Source: Pseudomonas brassicacearum subsp. neoaurantiaca (GTDB lineage Bacteria > Pseudomonadota > Gammaproteobacteria > Pseudomonadales > Pseudomonadaceae). Taken from it: 64,000 nucleotides of DNA. The DNA lies in assembly GCF_013608025.1 (NCBI RefSeq), contig NZ_VDLV01000004.1:203695-267694 (forward strand), read 5' to 3'. Below, piece after piece: positions 39,765 through 47,823 of this stretch. Both the position numbers and the translations under genes were made by a program. The notes under the pieces were generated by a model. That model was not told the DNA's origin and did not search any database. It saw only the letters and a list, made by a program, of their open reading frames with translations. Each line of letters begins with the position of its first letter. Position 1 is the first letter of the stretch.

Positions 39765-42035
39765 TCAGCGCGCCATGATTTTCCATGCGCGGTGAATCTT
39801 GCTGTTCCGGGCGAAGTCCGGATCGATGGTCTTCGCGGTGATTTCCTCCACCGCGTAACGCTCGCCCAGGTTCTCTTCGAGTTGGAACTTGCGGAAGTTG
39901 TTGGAGAAATACAGCACGCCGCCCGGCGCCAGCCGCGCCATGGCCAGGTCGAGCAACTGGACGTGATCGCGCTGCACGTCGAACACGCCTTCCATGCGCT
40001 TGGAGTTGGAGAAGGTCGGCGGATCGATAAAGATCAGGTCGTACTCGTCACGGCTGGCCTCCAGCCACGCCATCACGTCGCCCTGCTCCAGGCGGTTCTT
40101 GTCGGAAAAACCATTGAGCGACAGGTTACGCCGCGCCCAATCCAGGTAGGTTTTCGACAAATCGACGCTGGTGGTGCTGCGCGCGCCGCCCTTGGCAGCG
40201 TGAACGCTGGCGGTCGCGGTGTAGCAGAACAGGTTGAGGAAGCGCTTGCCGGCGGCTTCTTTCTGGATTCGCAACCGCATTGGCCGGTGATCGAGAAATA
40301 GCCCGGTATCGAGGTAATCCGTGAGGTTGACGAGCAGCTTCACGCCGCCTTCGTTGACCTCGGTGAACTTGCCCTGGGCACTCTGGCGCTCGTACTGCTT
40401 GGTGCCGCTCTGGCGCTCGCGACGCTTGATGACCACGCGGCTCTTGTCGACGTTCAAGGCCTGGGGAATGGCCGCCAGCGCATCGAACAAGCGGGCCGAG
40501 GCCTTTTCCGGATCGATGGACTTCGGTGCGACGTACTCCTGCACGTGAACCCAATCGTGGTACAGGTCGATGGCCATCGAGTATTCCGGCATGTCCGCAT
40601 CGTAGACGCGATAGCAGTCCACGCCTTCACGCTTGGCCCACTTGCTCAACAGCTTGAGGTTTTTCTGCAGGCGATTGGCGAACATCTGCCCGCCTTCGCT
40701 CAGGCGCGCCTGCTCGACCACGGGAGCCGGTGCCGGCGCTGGCTTGATCGGGTTGCCGTTCTTGTTGTACTGACGCTCTTGCGGGACATCCGGGGTCTGG
40801 TCGTAGGCGGATTGCTCACGCTCGGCCTGGCGTTGTTCCGGAGTGCGACGCTCGCCGGTGACGAACTGGTCCGGCAGGACCTTGATCAGCAGCAACTTGC
40901 ACGGCAAGGCGCCGTTCCAGAACGAATACTGTTTGTGACTGCGAATGCCCATGCGCTTGCCCAGGTCCGGCGCGCCGGTAAACACTGCGGCCTCCCAGTT
41001 CAGGCAGGCCTGGCGCAGGCGTTCGCCGAGGTTCTGGTAGAGATAAAGCAGGCTGGCTTCGTCGCCCAGGCGCTCGCCATACGGTGGGTTGCAGATCACC
41101 AGGCCTTTCTGGTTCTGGTCCGGACGCGGTTCGAAAGTGGCGACTTCGCCCTGGTAGATCTTGATCCACTCGCTCAGGCCCGCACGCTCGACGTTGTTGC
41201 GGCCTGGCTGGATCAGCCGTGGATCGGCCTCGTAGCCACGAATCCACAATGGCGGCTTGGCCAGCCCGGCGGCGGCGCGCTCAGAGGCTTCTTCATGGAG
41301 TTTCTTCCACAACGCTGGCACGTGGCCGAGCCACGCGGTAAAGCCCCATTGCTGGCGACGCAAGTTTGGCGCCATGTCGGCGGCGATCATCCCGGCTTCC
41401 ACCAGGAACGTGCCGACACCGCACATCGGGTCGGCCAGCGCCCCGCCTTCGGCGGCAATGCGCGGCCAACCGGCGCGGATCAGGATCGCGGCGGCGAGGT
41501 TTTCCTTCAGCGGCGCGGCGCCTTGCTGCAGGCGATAACCGCGCTGGTGCAGGCTATGGCCCGAGAGGTCCAGGGAGAGAATCGCTTCGCCGCGGTCCAG
41601 GCGCAGGTGGATGCGCAGGTCCGGGTTGAGCTTGTCGATGGACGGGCGCTCGCCCGACGGCGTGCGCAGCTTGTCGACGATGGCGTCCTTGACCTTAAGG
41701 GCGCCGAAATGGGTGTTGTCGATGCCCGAGCCGTGGCCGCTGAACTCCACCGCAAGGGTGCCGTCGGCGAGCATGTGGTCTTGCCAATCGACGTCCAGGA
41801 CACCGTGGTAAAGGTCTTCGGCGTCCTTCATCGGGAAGCGCTTGAGCACCAGCAACACGCGGTTCGCCAGACGCGACCACAGGCACAGGCGATAAGCCGT
41901 TTCCATGTCGGCCATGCCGCGCACGGCGGAGGTATGCTCGCGCGCCTCTTCAAGGCCAAGCCCGACGGCTTCCTCGATAAGCAGGCCTTCGAGGCCCTTG
42001 GGACAAGTGAGGAAGAGTTCGAAACGATCGGACAT
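39765..42035 (-). CDS. rlmKL: Bifunctional 23S rRNA methyltransferase RlmKL
   Basis: Methylates G2445 (m2G) and G2069 (m7G) of 23S rRNA. It has 756 residues. The N-terminal half is RlmL, with a THUMP domain (about 45-155) and a methyltransferase domain with DPMCGVGTFLVEA and CNPPYGERLG. The C-terminal half is RlmK, with a second SAM domain (FLNLFCYTATASVHAA) and the catalytic-region motif IDPPTFSNSKRM. The start MSDRFELFL at 42035 gives family length. The frame is open to 42077. Confidence 0.96.
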   Translation of the reverse strand: MSDRFELFLTCPKGLEGLLIEEAVGLGLEEAREHTSAVRGMADMETAYRLCLWSRLANRVLLVLKRFPMKDAEDLYHGVLDVDWQDHMLADGTLAVEFSGHGSGIDNTHFGALKVKDAIVDKLRTPSGERPSIDKLNPDLRIHLRLDRGEAILSLDLSGHSLHQRGYRLQQGAAPLKENLAAAILIRAGWPRIAAEGGALADPMCGVGTFLVEAGMIAADMAPNLRRQQWGFTAWLGHVPALWKKLHEEASERAAAGLAKPPLWIRGYEADPRLIQPGRNNVERAGLSEWIKIYQGEVATFEPRPDQNQKGLVICNPPYGERLGDEASLLYLYQNLGERLRQACLNWEAAVFTGAPDLGKRMGIRSHKQYSFWNGALPCKLLLIKVLPDQFVTGERRTPEQRQAEREQSAYDQTPDVPQERQYNKNGNPIKPAPAPAPVVEQARLSEGGQMFANRLQKNLKLLSKWAKREGVDCYRVYDADMPEYSMAIDLYHDWVHVQEYVAPKSIDPEKASARLFDALAAIPQALNVDKSRVVIKRRERQSGTKQYERQSAQGKFTEVNEGGVKLLVNLTDYLDTGLFLDHRPMRLRIQKEAAGKRFLNLFCYTATASVHAAKGGARSTTSVDLSKTYLDWARRNLSLNGFSDKNRLEQGDVMAWLEASRDEYDLIFIDPPTFSNSKRMEGVFDVQRDHVQLLDLAMARLAPGGVLYFSNNFRKFQLEENLGERYAVEEITAKTIDPDFARNSKIHRAWKIMAR

Positions 42036-42435
42036 GGGATTTCCAGAGCCTTTGGCTAAGTGGACCGGGCAACGCATTGCCGGGCCGGGTTCAGTCAGGT
42101 GCTTTTCTCAAGAGCACCCGCGTGGCACGAAAGTGTGCCGCTCCGTCCTCGCCGCTCAGGTTCAAAGAGCTTAGATGCGAGGACAGATAAAAAATTCTGT
42201 GCAACAAATTGTGAAAAGTCGTCCCTTTCGTCGAATAGTACCTGAGTGCAACAGGGGGACATTCTCATTCGATTTCGGCGACCGCCTTTCAGCGCAGGGC
42301 TGATCATACAGGGGTCTTGCTCGAAAGCGGGTGTCGAACATCATGTTACTTATCGCACTAACATCTTTATTGTTACGTGCTTATGACAAAACGATCATTC
42401 CATCCGTGTGACGCTTTGGTTAGAACTCACCACAG
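42036..42435. other. Long divergent intergenic region, rlmKL to rmf
   Basis: About 400 bases with lower GC than its neighbours and no credible gene. It should hold the promoters of rlmKL (reverse) and rmf (forward). A short hairpin is present at 42099-42118 (GTGCT against AGCAC). I could not pick out a convincing -35/-10 pair for either gene. Confidence 0.5.
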
Positions 42436-42528
42436 GTTGACGTCGCAACGGCGTCAACACCTTGGCTCGTCACGCCGGCAACGAGCCACCAACGGCAGAA
42501 TGATTCTGCCCCGGCCTCGATAGAGGTC
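42436..42528 (+). ncRNA. Structured 5' leader of rmf (rmf RNA motif candidate)
   Basis: Four hairpins follow one another in the leader. GTTGACG/CGTCAAC spans 42436-42458. TGGCTCGT/ACGAGCCA (eight perfect pairs) spans 42463-42488. GGCAGA/TCTGCC spans 42494-42510. GGCCTC/GAGGTC spans 42513-42528. A conserved rmf RNA motif upstream of rmf in Pseudomonas is known from comparative genomics, and this is probably it. The function is unproven. Confidence 0.7.
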
Positions 42529-42566
42529 GACGCTAAGCAACAGTCAACAAGTGAGGGCAACACCCT

Positions 42567-42782
42567 ATGAGAAGACTTAAGCGTGATCCGTTGGAAAGAG
42601 CTTTTTTACGCGGTTACCAATATGGCGTTGGTGGTAAATCCCGTGAGCTTTGCCCCTTTACTCTACCGTCGGTACGTCAAGCCTGGATCAATGGCTGGCG
42701 GGAAGGACGCGGCGACAACTGGGACGGTATGACCGGCACTGCGGGTATCCACAGACTCAACGAACTTCACGCCGTCGGCTGA
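42567..42782 (+). CDS. rmf: Ribosome modulation factor
   Basis: A 71-residue basic protein that drives 70S ribosomes into inactive 100S dimers in stationary phase. The conserved core is KRDPLERAFLRGYQYGVGGKSRELCPF followed by RQAWINGWREGR. GAGGG precedes the start. A structured leader lies upstream and an intrinsic terminator downstream, so it is a single-gene unit. Confidence 0.97.
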   Translation: MRRLKRDPLERAFLRGYQYGVGGKSRELCPFTLPSVRQAWINGWREGRGDNWDGMTGTAGIHRLNELHAVG

Positions 42783-42873
42783 CACAGGGCCTATTACTCA
42801 AGAACTCGACAATTTGACATCCAAACCGATTTAACCACGCACGTCCCATCCGGACGGCGGGCTTCGGCCCAGG

Positions 42874-42897
42874 GGGCTCCTTCGAGGAGCCCTTTTT
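42874..42897 (+). terminator. Intrinsic terminator of rmf
   Basis: GGGCTCCT/AGGAGCCC stem with a TCG loop and a T5 run, 92 bases past the rmf stop. Confidence 0.9.
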
Positions 42898-42926
42898 AAT
42901 GGACATCTCAAAGACAACACCATCCT

Positions 42927-43057
42927 GTGGCGAGGGAGCTTGCTCCCGCTGGACTGCGAAGCAGTCCTGAAACCGGCTGGCACTATTTTCCTGGACAACC
43001 GCGTGTCATGGTTTTGGGGCTGCTGCGCAGCCCAGCGGGAGCAAGCTCCCTCGCCAC
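42927..43057. repeat. REPIN, GTGGCGAGGGAG family (inverted pair)
   Basis: Inverted family-A pair between the convergent genes rmf and pyrD. Confidence 0.9.
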
Positions 43058-43088
43058 AATGGATCTGCGCAGAACGTTAACCTTTGAT

Positions 43089-44108
43089 TCACCCCAACGC
43101 CGCAATCGCATCCACCGATTCGCGAATCAACGCCGGCCCCTTGTAGATGAACCCCGAATAAACCTGCACCAGACTCGCCCCGGCGGTGATCTTCTCGGCG
43201 GCGTGGCGGCCTTCGGTAATCCCCCCCGCCGCGATGATCGGCAAGCGTCCCGCCAGTTCACCCGCCAGCACGCTCACGGTGTGGGTGCTCTTGTCGCGCA
43301 CCGGCGCGCCAGACAAGCCGCCCGCCTCGTCACCGTGTTCCAGCCCTTCGACACCTTCGCGGCCCAACGTGGTGTTGGTGGCGATCACTGCGTCCATGCC
43401 AGTCTCGATCAGCGCCTGGGCCACCTGGACGGTTTCTTCGTCGCTCATGTCCGGAGCAATCTTGATCGCCAGCGGCACATGCCGACCATGGATGGTCGCC
43501 AGCTCAGCGCGGCGCCGGGCCAGGTCGGCCAGCAGTTGCTTGAGGGAATCTCCGAATTGCAGGCTGCGCAGGCCCGGGGTGTTCGGGGAACTGACGTTCA
43601 CGGTGACATAGCTGGCGTGGGCGTAGACCTTGTCCAGGCAGGTCAGGTAGTCGTCGACGGCGCGTTCCACCGGGGTATCGAAATTCTTGCCGATGTTGAT
43701 GCCCAGCACGCCCTTGTACTTGGCCGCCGCGACACGGGCCAGCAGGTGATCGACGCCGAGGTTGTTGAAGCCCATGCGATTGATGATCGCCTCGGCCTGG
43801 GGCAGGCGAAAGAGGCGTGGCTTGGGGTTGCCCGGCTGCGGTCGCGGCGTCACGGTACCGATTTCCACGAAGCCGAAACCCAACTGCGCAAAGCCGTCGA
43901 TGGCCGCGCCATTCTTGTCCAGGCCCGCCGCCAACCCGACCGGGTTGGGAAACTCCAGGCCCATGACCGTCACCGGCAGTTTCGCCGGGGCCTTGCACAG
44001 CAGACCGTTGAGACCCAAGCGCCCGCCCGCGCCGATCAAGTCCAGGGACAGGTCGTGGGAGGTTTCCGGGGAGAGTTTGAACAGCAGTTCACGGGCCAGG
44101 GTGTACAT
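43089..44108 (-). CDS. pyrD: Dihydroorotate dehydrogenase (quinone), class 2
   Basis: Membrane-associated FMN enzyme of pyrimidine synthesis, oxidising dihydroorotate with ubiquinone. It has 339 residues. The N-terminal amphipathic helices ([15 protein letters not shown]) mark class 2. The catalytic Ser is in [17 protein letters not shown]-binding segments include [20 protein letters not shown] and IIAAGGI. The start at 44108 gives standard length. It is divergent from nasS. Confidence 0.96.
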   Translation of the reverse strand: MYTLARELLFKLSPETSHDLSLDLIGAGGRLGLNGLLCKAPAKLPVTVMGLEFPNPVGLAAGLDKNGAAIDGFAQLGFGFVEIGTVTPRPQPGNPKPRLFRLPQAEAIINRMGFNNLGVDHLLARVAAAKYKGVLGINIGKNFDTPVERAVDDYLTCLDKVYAHASYVTVNVSSPNTPGLRSLQFGDSLKQLLADLARRRAELATIHGRHVPLAIKIAPDMSDEETVQVAQALIETGMDAVIATNTTLGREGVEGLEHGDEAGGLSGAPVRDKSTHTVSVLAGELAGRLPIIAAGGITEGRHAAEKITAGASLVQVYSGFIYKGPALIRESVDAIAALG

Positions 44109-44198
44109 GGGCGGCTTTGACTCGGGCGACGAAATGAGGCGGCGATTATAGCCGCGCAACGGCGTCGCAAGCGAGGCACTCGCACAAAACCGCAGCAC

Positions 44199-44214
44199 TG
44201 GCATATGCCTTGCA
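44199..44214 (+). promoter_or_regulatory. Sigma54-type promoter of nasS-nasT
   Basis: TGGCATATGCCTTGCA has GG (44200-44201) and GC (44212-44213) exactly ten bases apart, matching the -24/-12 consensus. Transcription would start near 44225, 118 bases before the nasS start codon, giving a structured leader. RpoN with NtrC control fits nitrogen assimilation genes. Confidence 0.72.
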
Positions 44215-44234
44215 CCCTTTTGGTCATCAGCGCC

Positions 44235-44323
44235 CATGCCAACGACGGAATGAGTGCCGCACTGTTTCAAAGGACAACGGCGTCGGCGTCCGGCCTCCCC
44301 TGGCCAGGACACGGCGCTTTTTT
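44235..44323 (+). promoter_or_regulatory. ANTAR-type leader with intrinsic terminator before nasS
   Basis: Hairpin P1 is CATGCC, hexaloop AACGAC, GGAATG (44235-44252, one mismatch). A weaker P2 is GAC, hexaloop AACGGC, GTC (44273-44284). Both loops have A at position 1 and G at position 4, the ANTAR signature. P2 overlaps the 5' arm of a terminator: GCGTCG (44280-44285), then GTCCGGCC, the opposing strand, and a T6 run at 44318-44323. NasT binding could allow read-through. Confidence 0.62.
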
Positions 44324-44341
44324 ATGTGGAAGGTGATATCG

Positions 44342-45553
44342 ATGAATGAAGTTCCAGCCACGCCCCTGGCCTGGGTCAACGGCAGCGATGCCCCGGAAAA
44401 GAGCGCGATCAACCTCGGCTTCATGGCCTTGAGTGACTGCGCCCCGGTGGTGGTGGCCGCCACCCAAGGCTTCGCCCAACCCTACGGCCTGACCCTGAAT
44501 CTCAAGCGCCAGGCGTCCTGGGCCAACCTGCGGGACAAGCTGGTCAGCGGTGAAATCGATGCCGCCCACAGCCTTTACGGCTTGATTTACGCGGTTCACC
44601 TGGGCATTGGCGGCGTCGCGCCGACGGACATGGCCGTGCTGATGGGACTGAACCAGAACGGCCAGAGCATCAACCTGTCCCACGGCCTCCAGGCCCAAGG
44701 CGTGACCAGTCCTGAAGCACTGGAACGGCACGTGCACCAAACTCGCCCGAAACTGACCTTCGCCCAGACCTTCCCCACCGGCACCCATGCCATGTGGCTC
44801 TACTATTGGCTCGCGGCCCAGGGCATCCATCCGCTATCGGATGTCGACAGCGTCGTGGTGCCGCCGCCGCAAATGGTCGCGCACCTGCAAGCCGGGCGCA
44901 TCGACGGTTTTTGCGTGGGCGAGCCCTGGTGCGCCAGTGCGGTGAAGCAAAACCTCGGTTTTACCCTGGCGACCACCCAGACCATCTGGCCCGACCACCC
45001 GGAAAAGGTCCTCGGCTGCACCCGCGCGTTCGTCGAGCAATACCCCAATACTGCCCGGGCGCTGATGATGGCGATCCTGGAAGCCAGCCGCTTCATCGAG
45101 CAAAGCACTGAAAACCGTCGCAGCACCGCACAACTGTTGAGCGCGCCCGAATACCTCGACGCGCCTCTCGACTGCATCGAGCCGCGCTTGCTGGGCATTT
45201 ATGCGGACGGCCTGGGCAACAGCTGGCAGGATCCCCACGCCATGCGCTTCCACGCGGGCGGCGAGGTGAACCTGCCATACTTGTCTGACGGCATGTGGTT
45301 CATGACCCAGTTCCGCCGCTGGGGCCTGTTGCGCGAAGACCCTGACTACCTGGCCGTCGCCCGCCAGGTCCAGCAGCTCGACCTGTACCGTGAAGCCGCC
45401 GCGGCGCTGGGCATGACGTCCCCTGGCCAGGACATGCGCAGCAGCCAACTGATCGACGGCACGACCTGGGACGGCACTGATCCGGCCGGGTACGCCCGCA
45501 GCTTCAAACTGCACGCCTTGAGCGATGCGGCTCCCCTTCTCGCCAGCCGCTGA
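44342..45553 (+). CDS. nasS: Nitrate-sensing protein NasS (CmpA/NrtA family)
   Basis: A 403-residue protein related to nitrate ABC-transporter binding proteins but without a signal peptide, as expected for cytoplasmic NasS. In the known system NasS holds NasT inactive and releases it when nitrate or nitrite binds. The family pattern INLGFMALSDCAPVVVAATQGFAQPYGL, GVAPTDMAVLMGLNQNGQSI and FCVGEPWCA is clear. ATG 44342 has GGAAGGTG upstream. An earlier ATG at 44324 lies directly after the terminator T-run. nasT starts 14 bases after it. Confidence 0.93.
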   Translation: MNEVPATPLAWVNGSDAPEKSAINLGFMALSDCAPVVVAATQGFAQPYGLTLNLKRQASWANLRDKLVSGEIDAAHSLYGLIYAVHLGIGGVAPTDMAVLMGLNQNGQSINLSHGLQAQGVTSPEALERHVHQTRPKLTFAQTFPTGTHAMWLYYWLAAQGIHPLSDVDSVVVPPPQMVAHLQAGRIDGFCVGEPWCASAVKQNLGFTLATTQTIWPDHPEKVLGCTRAFVEQYPNTARALMMAILEASRFIEQSTENRRSTAQLLSAPEYLDAPLDCIEPRLLGIYADGLGNSWQDPHAMRFHAGGEVNLPYLSDGMWFMTQFRRWGLLREDPDYLAVARQVQQLDLYREAAAALGMTSPGQDMRSSQLIDGTTWDGTDPAGYARSFKLHALSDAAPLLASR

Positions 45554-45567
45554 CAGGAGCCACGACC

Positions 45568-46143
45568 ATGCTGCGTATCCTGCTGATCAACGACACCGCG
45601 AAAAAAGTCGGGCGTCTCAAGGCAGCCCTGATTGAAGCCGGCTTCGAAGTGATCGACGAATCCGGCCTGACCATCGACCTGCCGGCGCGCGTCGAAACAG
45701 TGCGTCCGGACGTGATCCTGATCGATACCGAGTCACCGGGGCGCGATGTGATGGAGCAAGTGGTGCTGGTCAGTCGTGACCAACCCCGACCGATCGTCAT
45801 GTTTACCGACGAGCACGACCCGGATGTGATGCGCCAGGCGATCAAGTCGGGCGTCAGCGCCTACATCGTCGAAGGCATCCATGCCGCGCGCCTGCAACCG
45901 ATCCTCGACGTGGCCATGGCCCGCTTCGAAAGCGACCAGGCCCTGCGCGCCCAACTGCTGGCCCGGGACCAGCAACTGGCCGAACGCAAACGCATCGAGC
46001 TGGCCAAGGGCATGCTGATGAAAATGAAGGAGTGCAACGAGGAACAGGCCTACACCCTGATGCGCCGCCAGGCCATGAGTCGACAGCAGAAGCTGATCCA
46101 GGTGGCGGAGCAGATTATCGCCATGAATGAATTGCTCGGCTGA
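45568..46143 (+). CDS. nasT: ANTAR-domain antiterminator NasT
   Basis: RNA-binding response-regulator-like protein, 191 residues. The N-terminal receiver domain (1-120) has Asp9, Asp53 and Thr80, but the usual Lys-Pro near residue 102 is Glu102-Gly103, so normal phosphorylation is doubtful. A coiled linker follows, then a C-terminal ANTAR domain (about 125-186, ERKRIELAKGMLMKMKECNEEQAY). It is expected to bind paired hexaloop hairpins and prevent termination. Such leaders occur before both nasS and nasA here. Its activity is set by NasS, encoded just upstream. Confidence 0.95.
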   Translation: MLRILLINDTAKKVGRLKAALIEAGFEVIDESGLTIDLPARVETVRPDVILIDTESPGRDVMEQVVLVSRDQPRPIVMFTDEHDPDVMRQAIKSGVSAYIVEGIHAARLQPILDVAMARFESDQALRAQLLARDQQLAERKRIELAKGMLMKMKECNEEQAYTLMRRQAMSRQQKLIQVAEQIIAMNELLG

Positions 46144-46170
46144 AAGCCTTGCAGCGCCTGGCCTGCCCCA

Positions 46171-46369
46171 TTCGCGAGCAGGCTCGCTCCCACAGAAGAC
46201 CGCGCTCCACATGTGGGAGCGAGCTTGCTCGCGAAAGCGGTCTGACTTTCACATTGATATCGACTGACCCGCCGTCATCGCGAGCAAGCTCGCTCCCACA
46301 GGGCTTTGAGGTTAAACACAGCATTTGCGACGCTCCCCGGCCAAGTGTGGGAGCGAGCCTGCTCGCGAA
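46171..46369. repeat. Cluster of four REPs, TGTGGGAGCGAG family
   Basis: Four family-B copies at about 46171-46194, 46212-46234, 46277-46300 and 46346-46369 form two inverted pairs. They separate nasT from the nasA promoter and may act as a boundary between the two units. Confidence 0.88.
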
Positions 46370-46393
46370 TGGCCCTACCCCTACCTCGCAGGT

Positions 46394-46410
46394 TGGCACA
46401 GATCTCGCTT
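46394..46410 (+). promoter_or_regulatory. Sigma54-type promoter of nasA
   Basis: TTGGCACAGATCTCGCTT contains GG (46395-46396) and GC (46407-46408) ten bases apart. TGGCAC is the consensus -24 half, and the -12 half is TCGCT instead of TTGCT. Transcription should start near 46420, right before the first leader hairpin. Confidence 0.7.
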
Positions 46411-46423
46411 AACCCACCCCACA

Positions 46424-46508
46424 GGTAACCAACGGCGGTTGCCCCACCTACGACAAAGACGTCGCATACCCCATTGCCCTCCAGCAATCCGGGTTGCGGC
46501 GTTTTTTT
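46424..46508 (+). promoter_or_regulatory. ANTAR antitermination leader of nasA
   Basis: P1 is GGTAACC, hexaloop AACGGC, GGTTGCC (46424-46443). P2 is TACGAC, hexaloop AAAGAC, GTCGCA (46449-46466, one mismatch). Both loops have A1 and G4. The 3' arm of P2 (46461-46466) is also the 5' arm of a long terminator: CGTCGCA (46460-46466) pairs with TGCGGCG (46495-46501), with inner pairing of ATTGC and GCAAT, and a T7 run at 46502-46508. P2 and terminator exclude each other, the expected design for NasT control. Confidence 0.85.
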
Positions 46509-46602
46509 GTTTTGGTCCTGCGGGACCGGTGGTGCGACCACAGGCGGCGCACTGCTCAAAGCACTGACTCATTTCTCGAGACTTTTACAGCTGAGGTGCG
46601 CG

Positions 46603-47814
46603 ATGAATTCAAGCTTCTGGAAATCCGGCCATACCCCGACACTGTTCGCGGCCTTCCTCTATTTCGACCTGAGCTTCATGGTCTGGTACCTGCTCGGCCC
46701 GATGGCGGTGCAAATCTCCGCCGATTTGCATTTGAGCACCCAACAACGTGGCTTGATGGTGGCGACGCCCATTCTGGCCGGCGCGGTGTTGCGCCTGTTC
46801 ATGGGATTGCTGGCCGACCGCCTGTCCCCCAAGACCGCCGGCATGATCGGCCAGGTCATCGTGATCGGTGCCTTGTTCTGTGCCTGGAAACTCGGCATCC
46901 ACAGCTATGAACAAGCCCTGCTGCTGGGTCTGTTCCTGGGCATGGCCGGGGCCTCGTTCGCCGTGGCGCTGCCATTGGCGTCCCAGTGGTACCCGCCGCA
47001 ACATCAGGGCAAGGCCATGGGCATCGCCGGGGCCGGTAACTCGGGCACCGTGTTCGCCGCCCTGGCCGCGCCGATCCTCGCGGTGTCGTTCGGCTGGACC
47101 AATGTGTTCGGCTTCGCGCTGATCCCGCTGATCCTGACCCTGATCGCCTTCAGCTTGATGGCCAAGAACGCCCCCGAGCGTCCCAAGGCCAAATCCATGG
47201 CTGATTACCTCAAGGCCCTGGGCGATCGCGACAGCTGGTGGTTCATGTTTTTCTACAGCGTGACCTTCGGCGGCTTCATCGGCCTGGCCAGCGCCCTGCC
47301 CGGCTACTTCAACGACCAATACGGCCTGAGCCCGGTCACCGCCGGCTACTACACCGCCGCCTGCGTCTTCGGTGGCAGCTTGATGCGTCCACTGGGCGGC
47401 GCCCTGGCAGACCGTTTCGGCGGCATCCGCACCTTGCTGGGCATGTACACCGTGGCGGCTATCTGCATCGCTGCCGTGGGTTTCAACCTGCCAAGTTCCT
47501 ACGCGGCGCTGGCACTGTTCGTGTGCACCATGCTCGGTCTGGGTGCAGGCAACGGTGCGGTATTCCAACTGGTGCCACAACGTTTCCGTCGCGAAATCGG
47601 CGTGATGACTGGTTTGATCGGCATGGCCGGCGGCATCGGCGGCTTCGCCCTGGCGGCGGGCATGGGTGCGATCAAGCAGAGCACCGGCAGCTATCAACTG
47701 GCGTTGTGGTTGTTCGCCAGCCTCGGTGTCCTGGCCTGGTTCGGCCTGCACGGCGTCAAGCGTCGCTGGAGAACCACTTGGGGTTCGGCCGCCGTCACCG
47801 CCGCTCGGGTATAA
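46603..47814 (+). CDS. nasA: Assimilatory nitrate/nitrite MFS transporter
   Basis: A 403-residue NarK/NasA-type major facilitator with about 12 membrane segments. Family motifs include FLYFDLSFMVWYLLGPMAVQI at the N-terminus and two glycine-rich nitrate-signature segments (GMAGASFAVALPLAS...GIAGAGNSGT, and LGAGNGAVFQLVP...TGLIGMAGGIGGF). TGAGGTG precedes ATG 46603. It follows nasST and its own ANTAR leader. The PP2C-kinase gene starts 9 bases after it. Confidence 0.93.
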   Translation: MNSSFWKSGHTPTLFAAFLYFDLSFMVWYLLGPMAVQISADLHLSTQQRGLMVATPILAGAVLRLFMGLLADRLSPKTAGMIGQVIVIGALFCAWKLGIHSYEQALLLGLFLGMAGASFAVALPLASQWYPPQHQGKAMGIAGAGNSGTVFAALAAPILAVSFGWTNVFGFALIPLILTLIAFSLMAKNAPERPKAKSMADYLKALGDRDSWWFMFFYSVTFGGFIGLASALPGYFNDQYGLSPVTAGYYTAACVFGGSLMRPLGGALADRFGGIRTLLGMYTVAAICIAAVGFNLPSSYAALALFVCTMLGLGAGNGAVFQLVPQRFRREIGVMTGLIGMAGGIGGFALAAGMGAIKQSTGSYQLALWLFASLGVLAWFGLHGVKRRWRTTWGSAAVTAARV

Positions 47815-47823
47815 CCTGCAACC

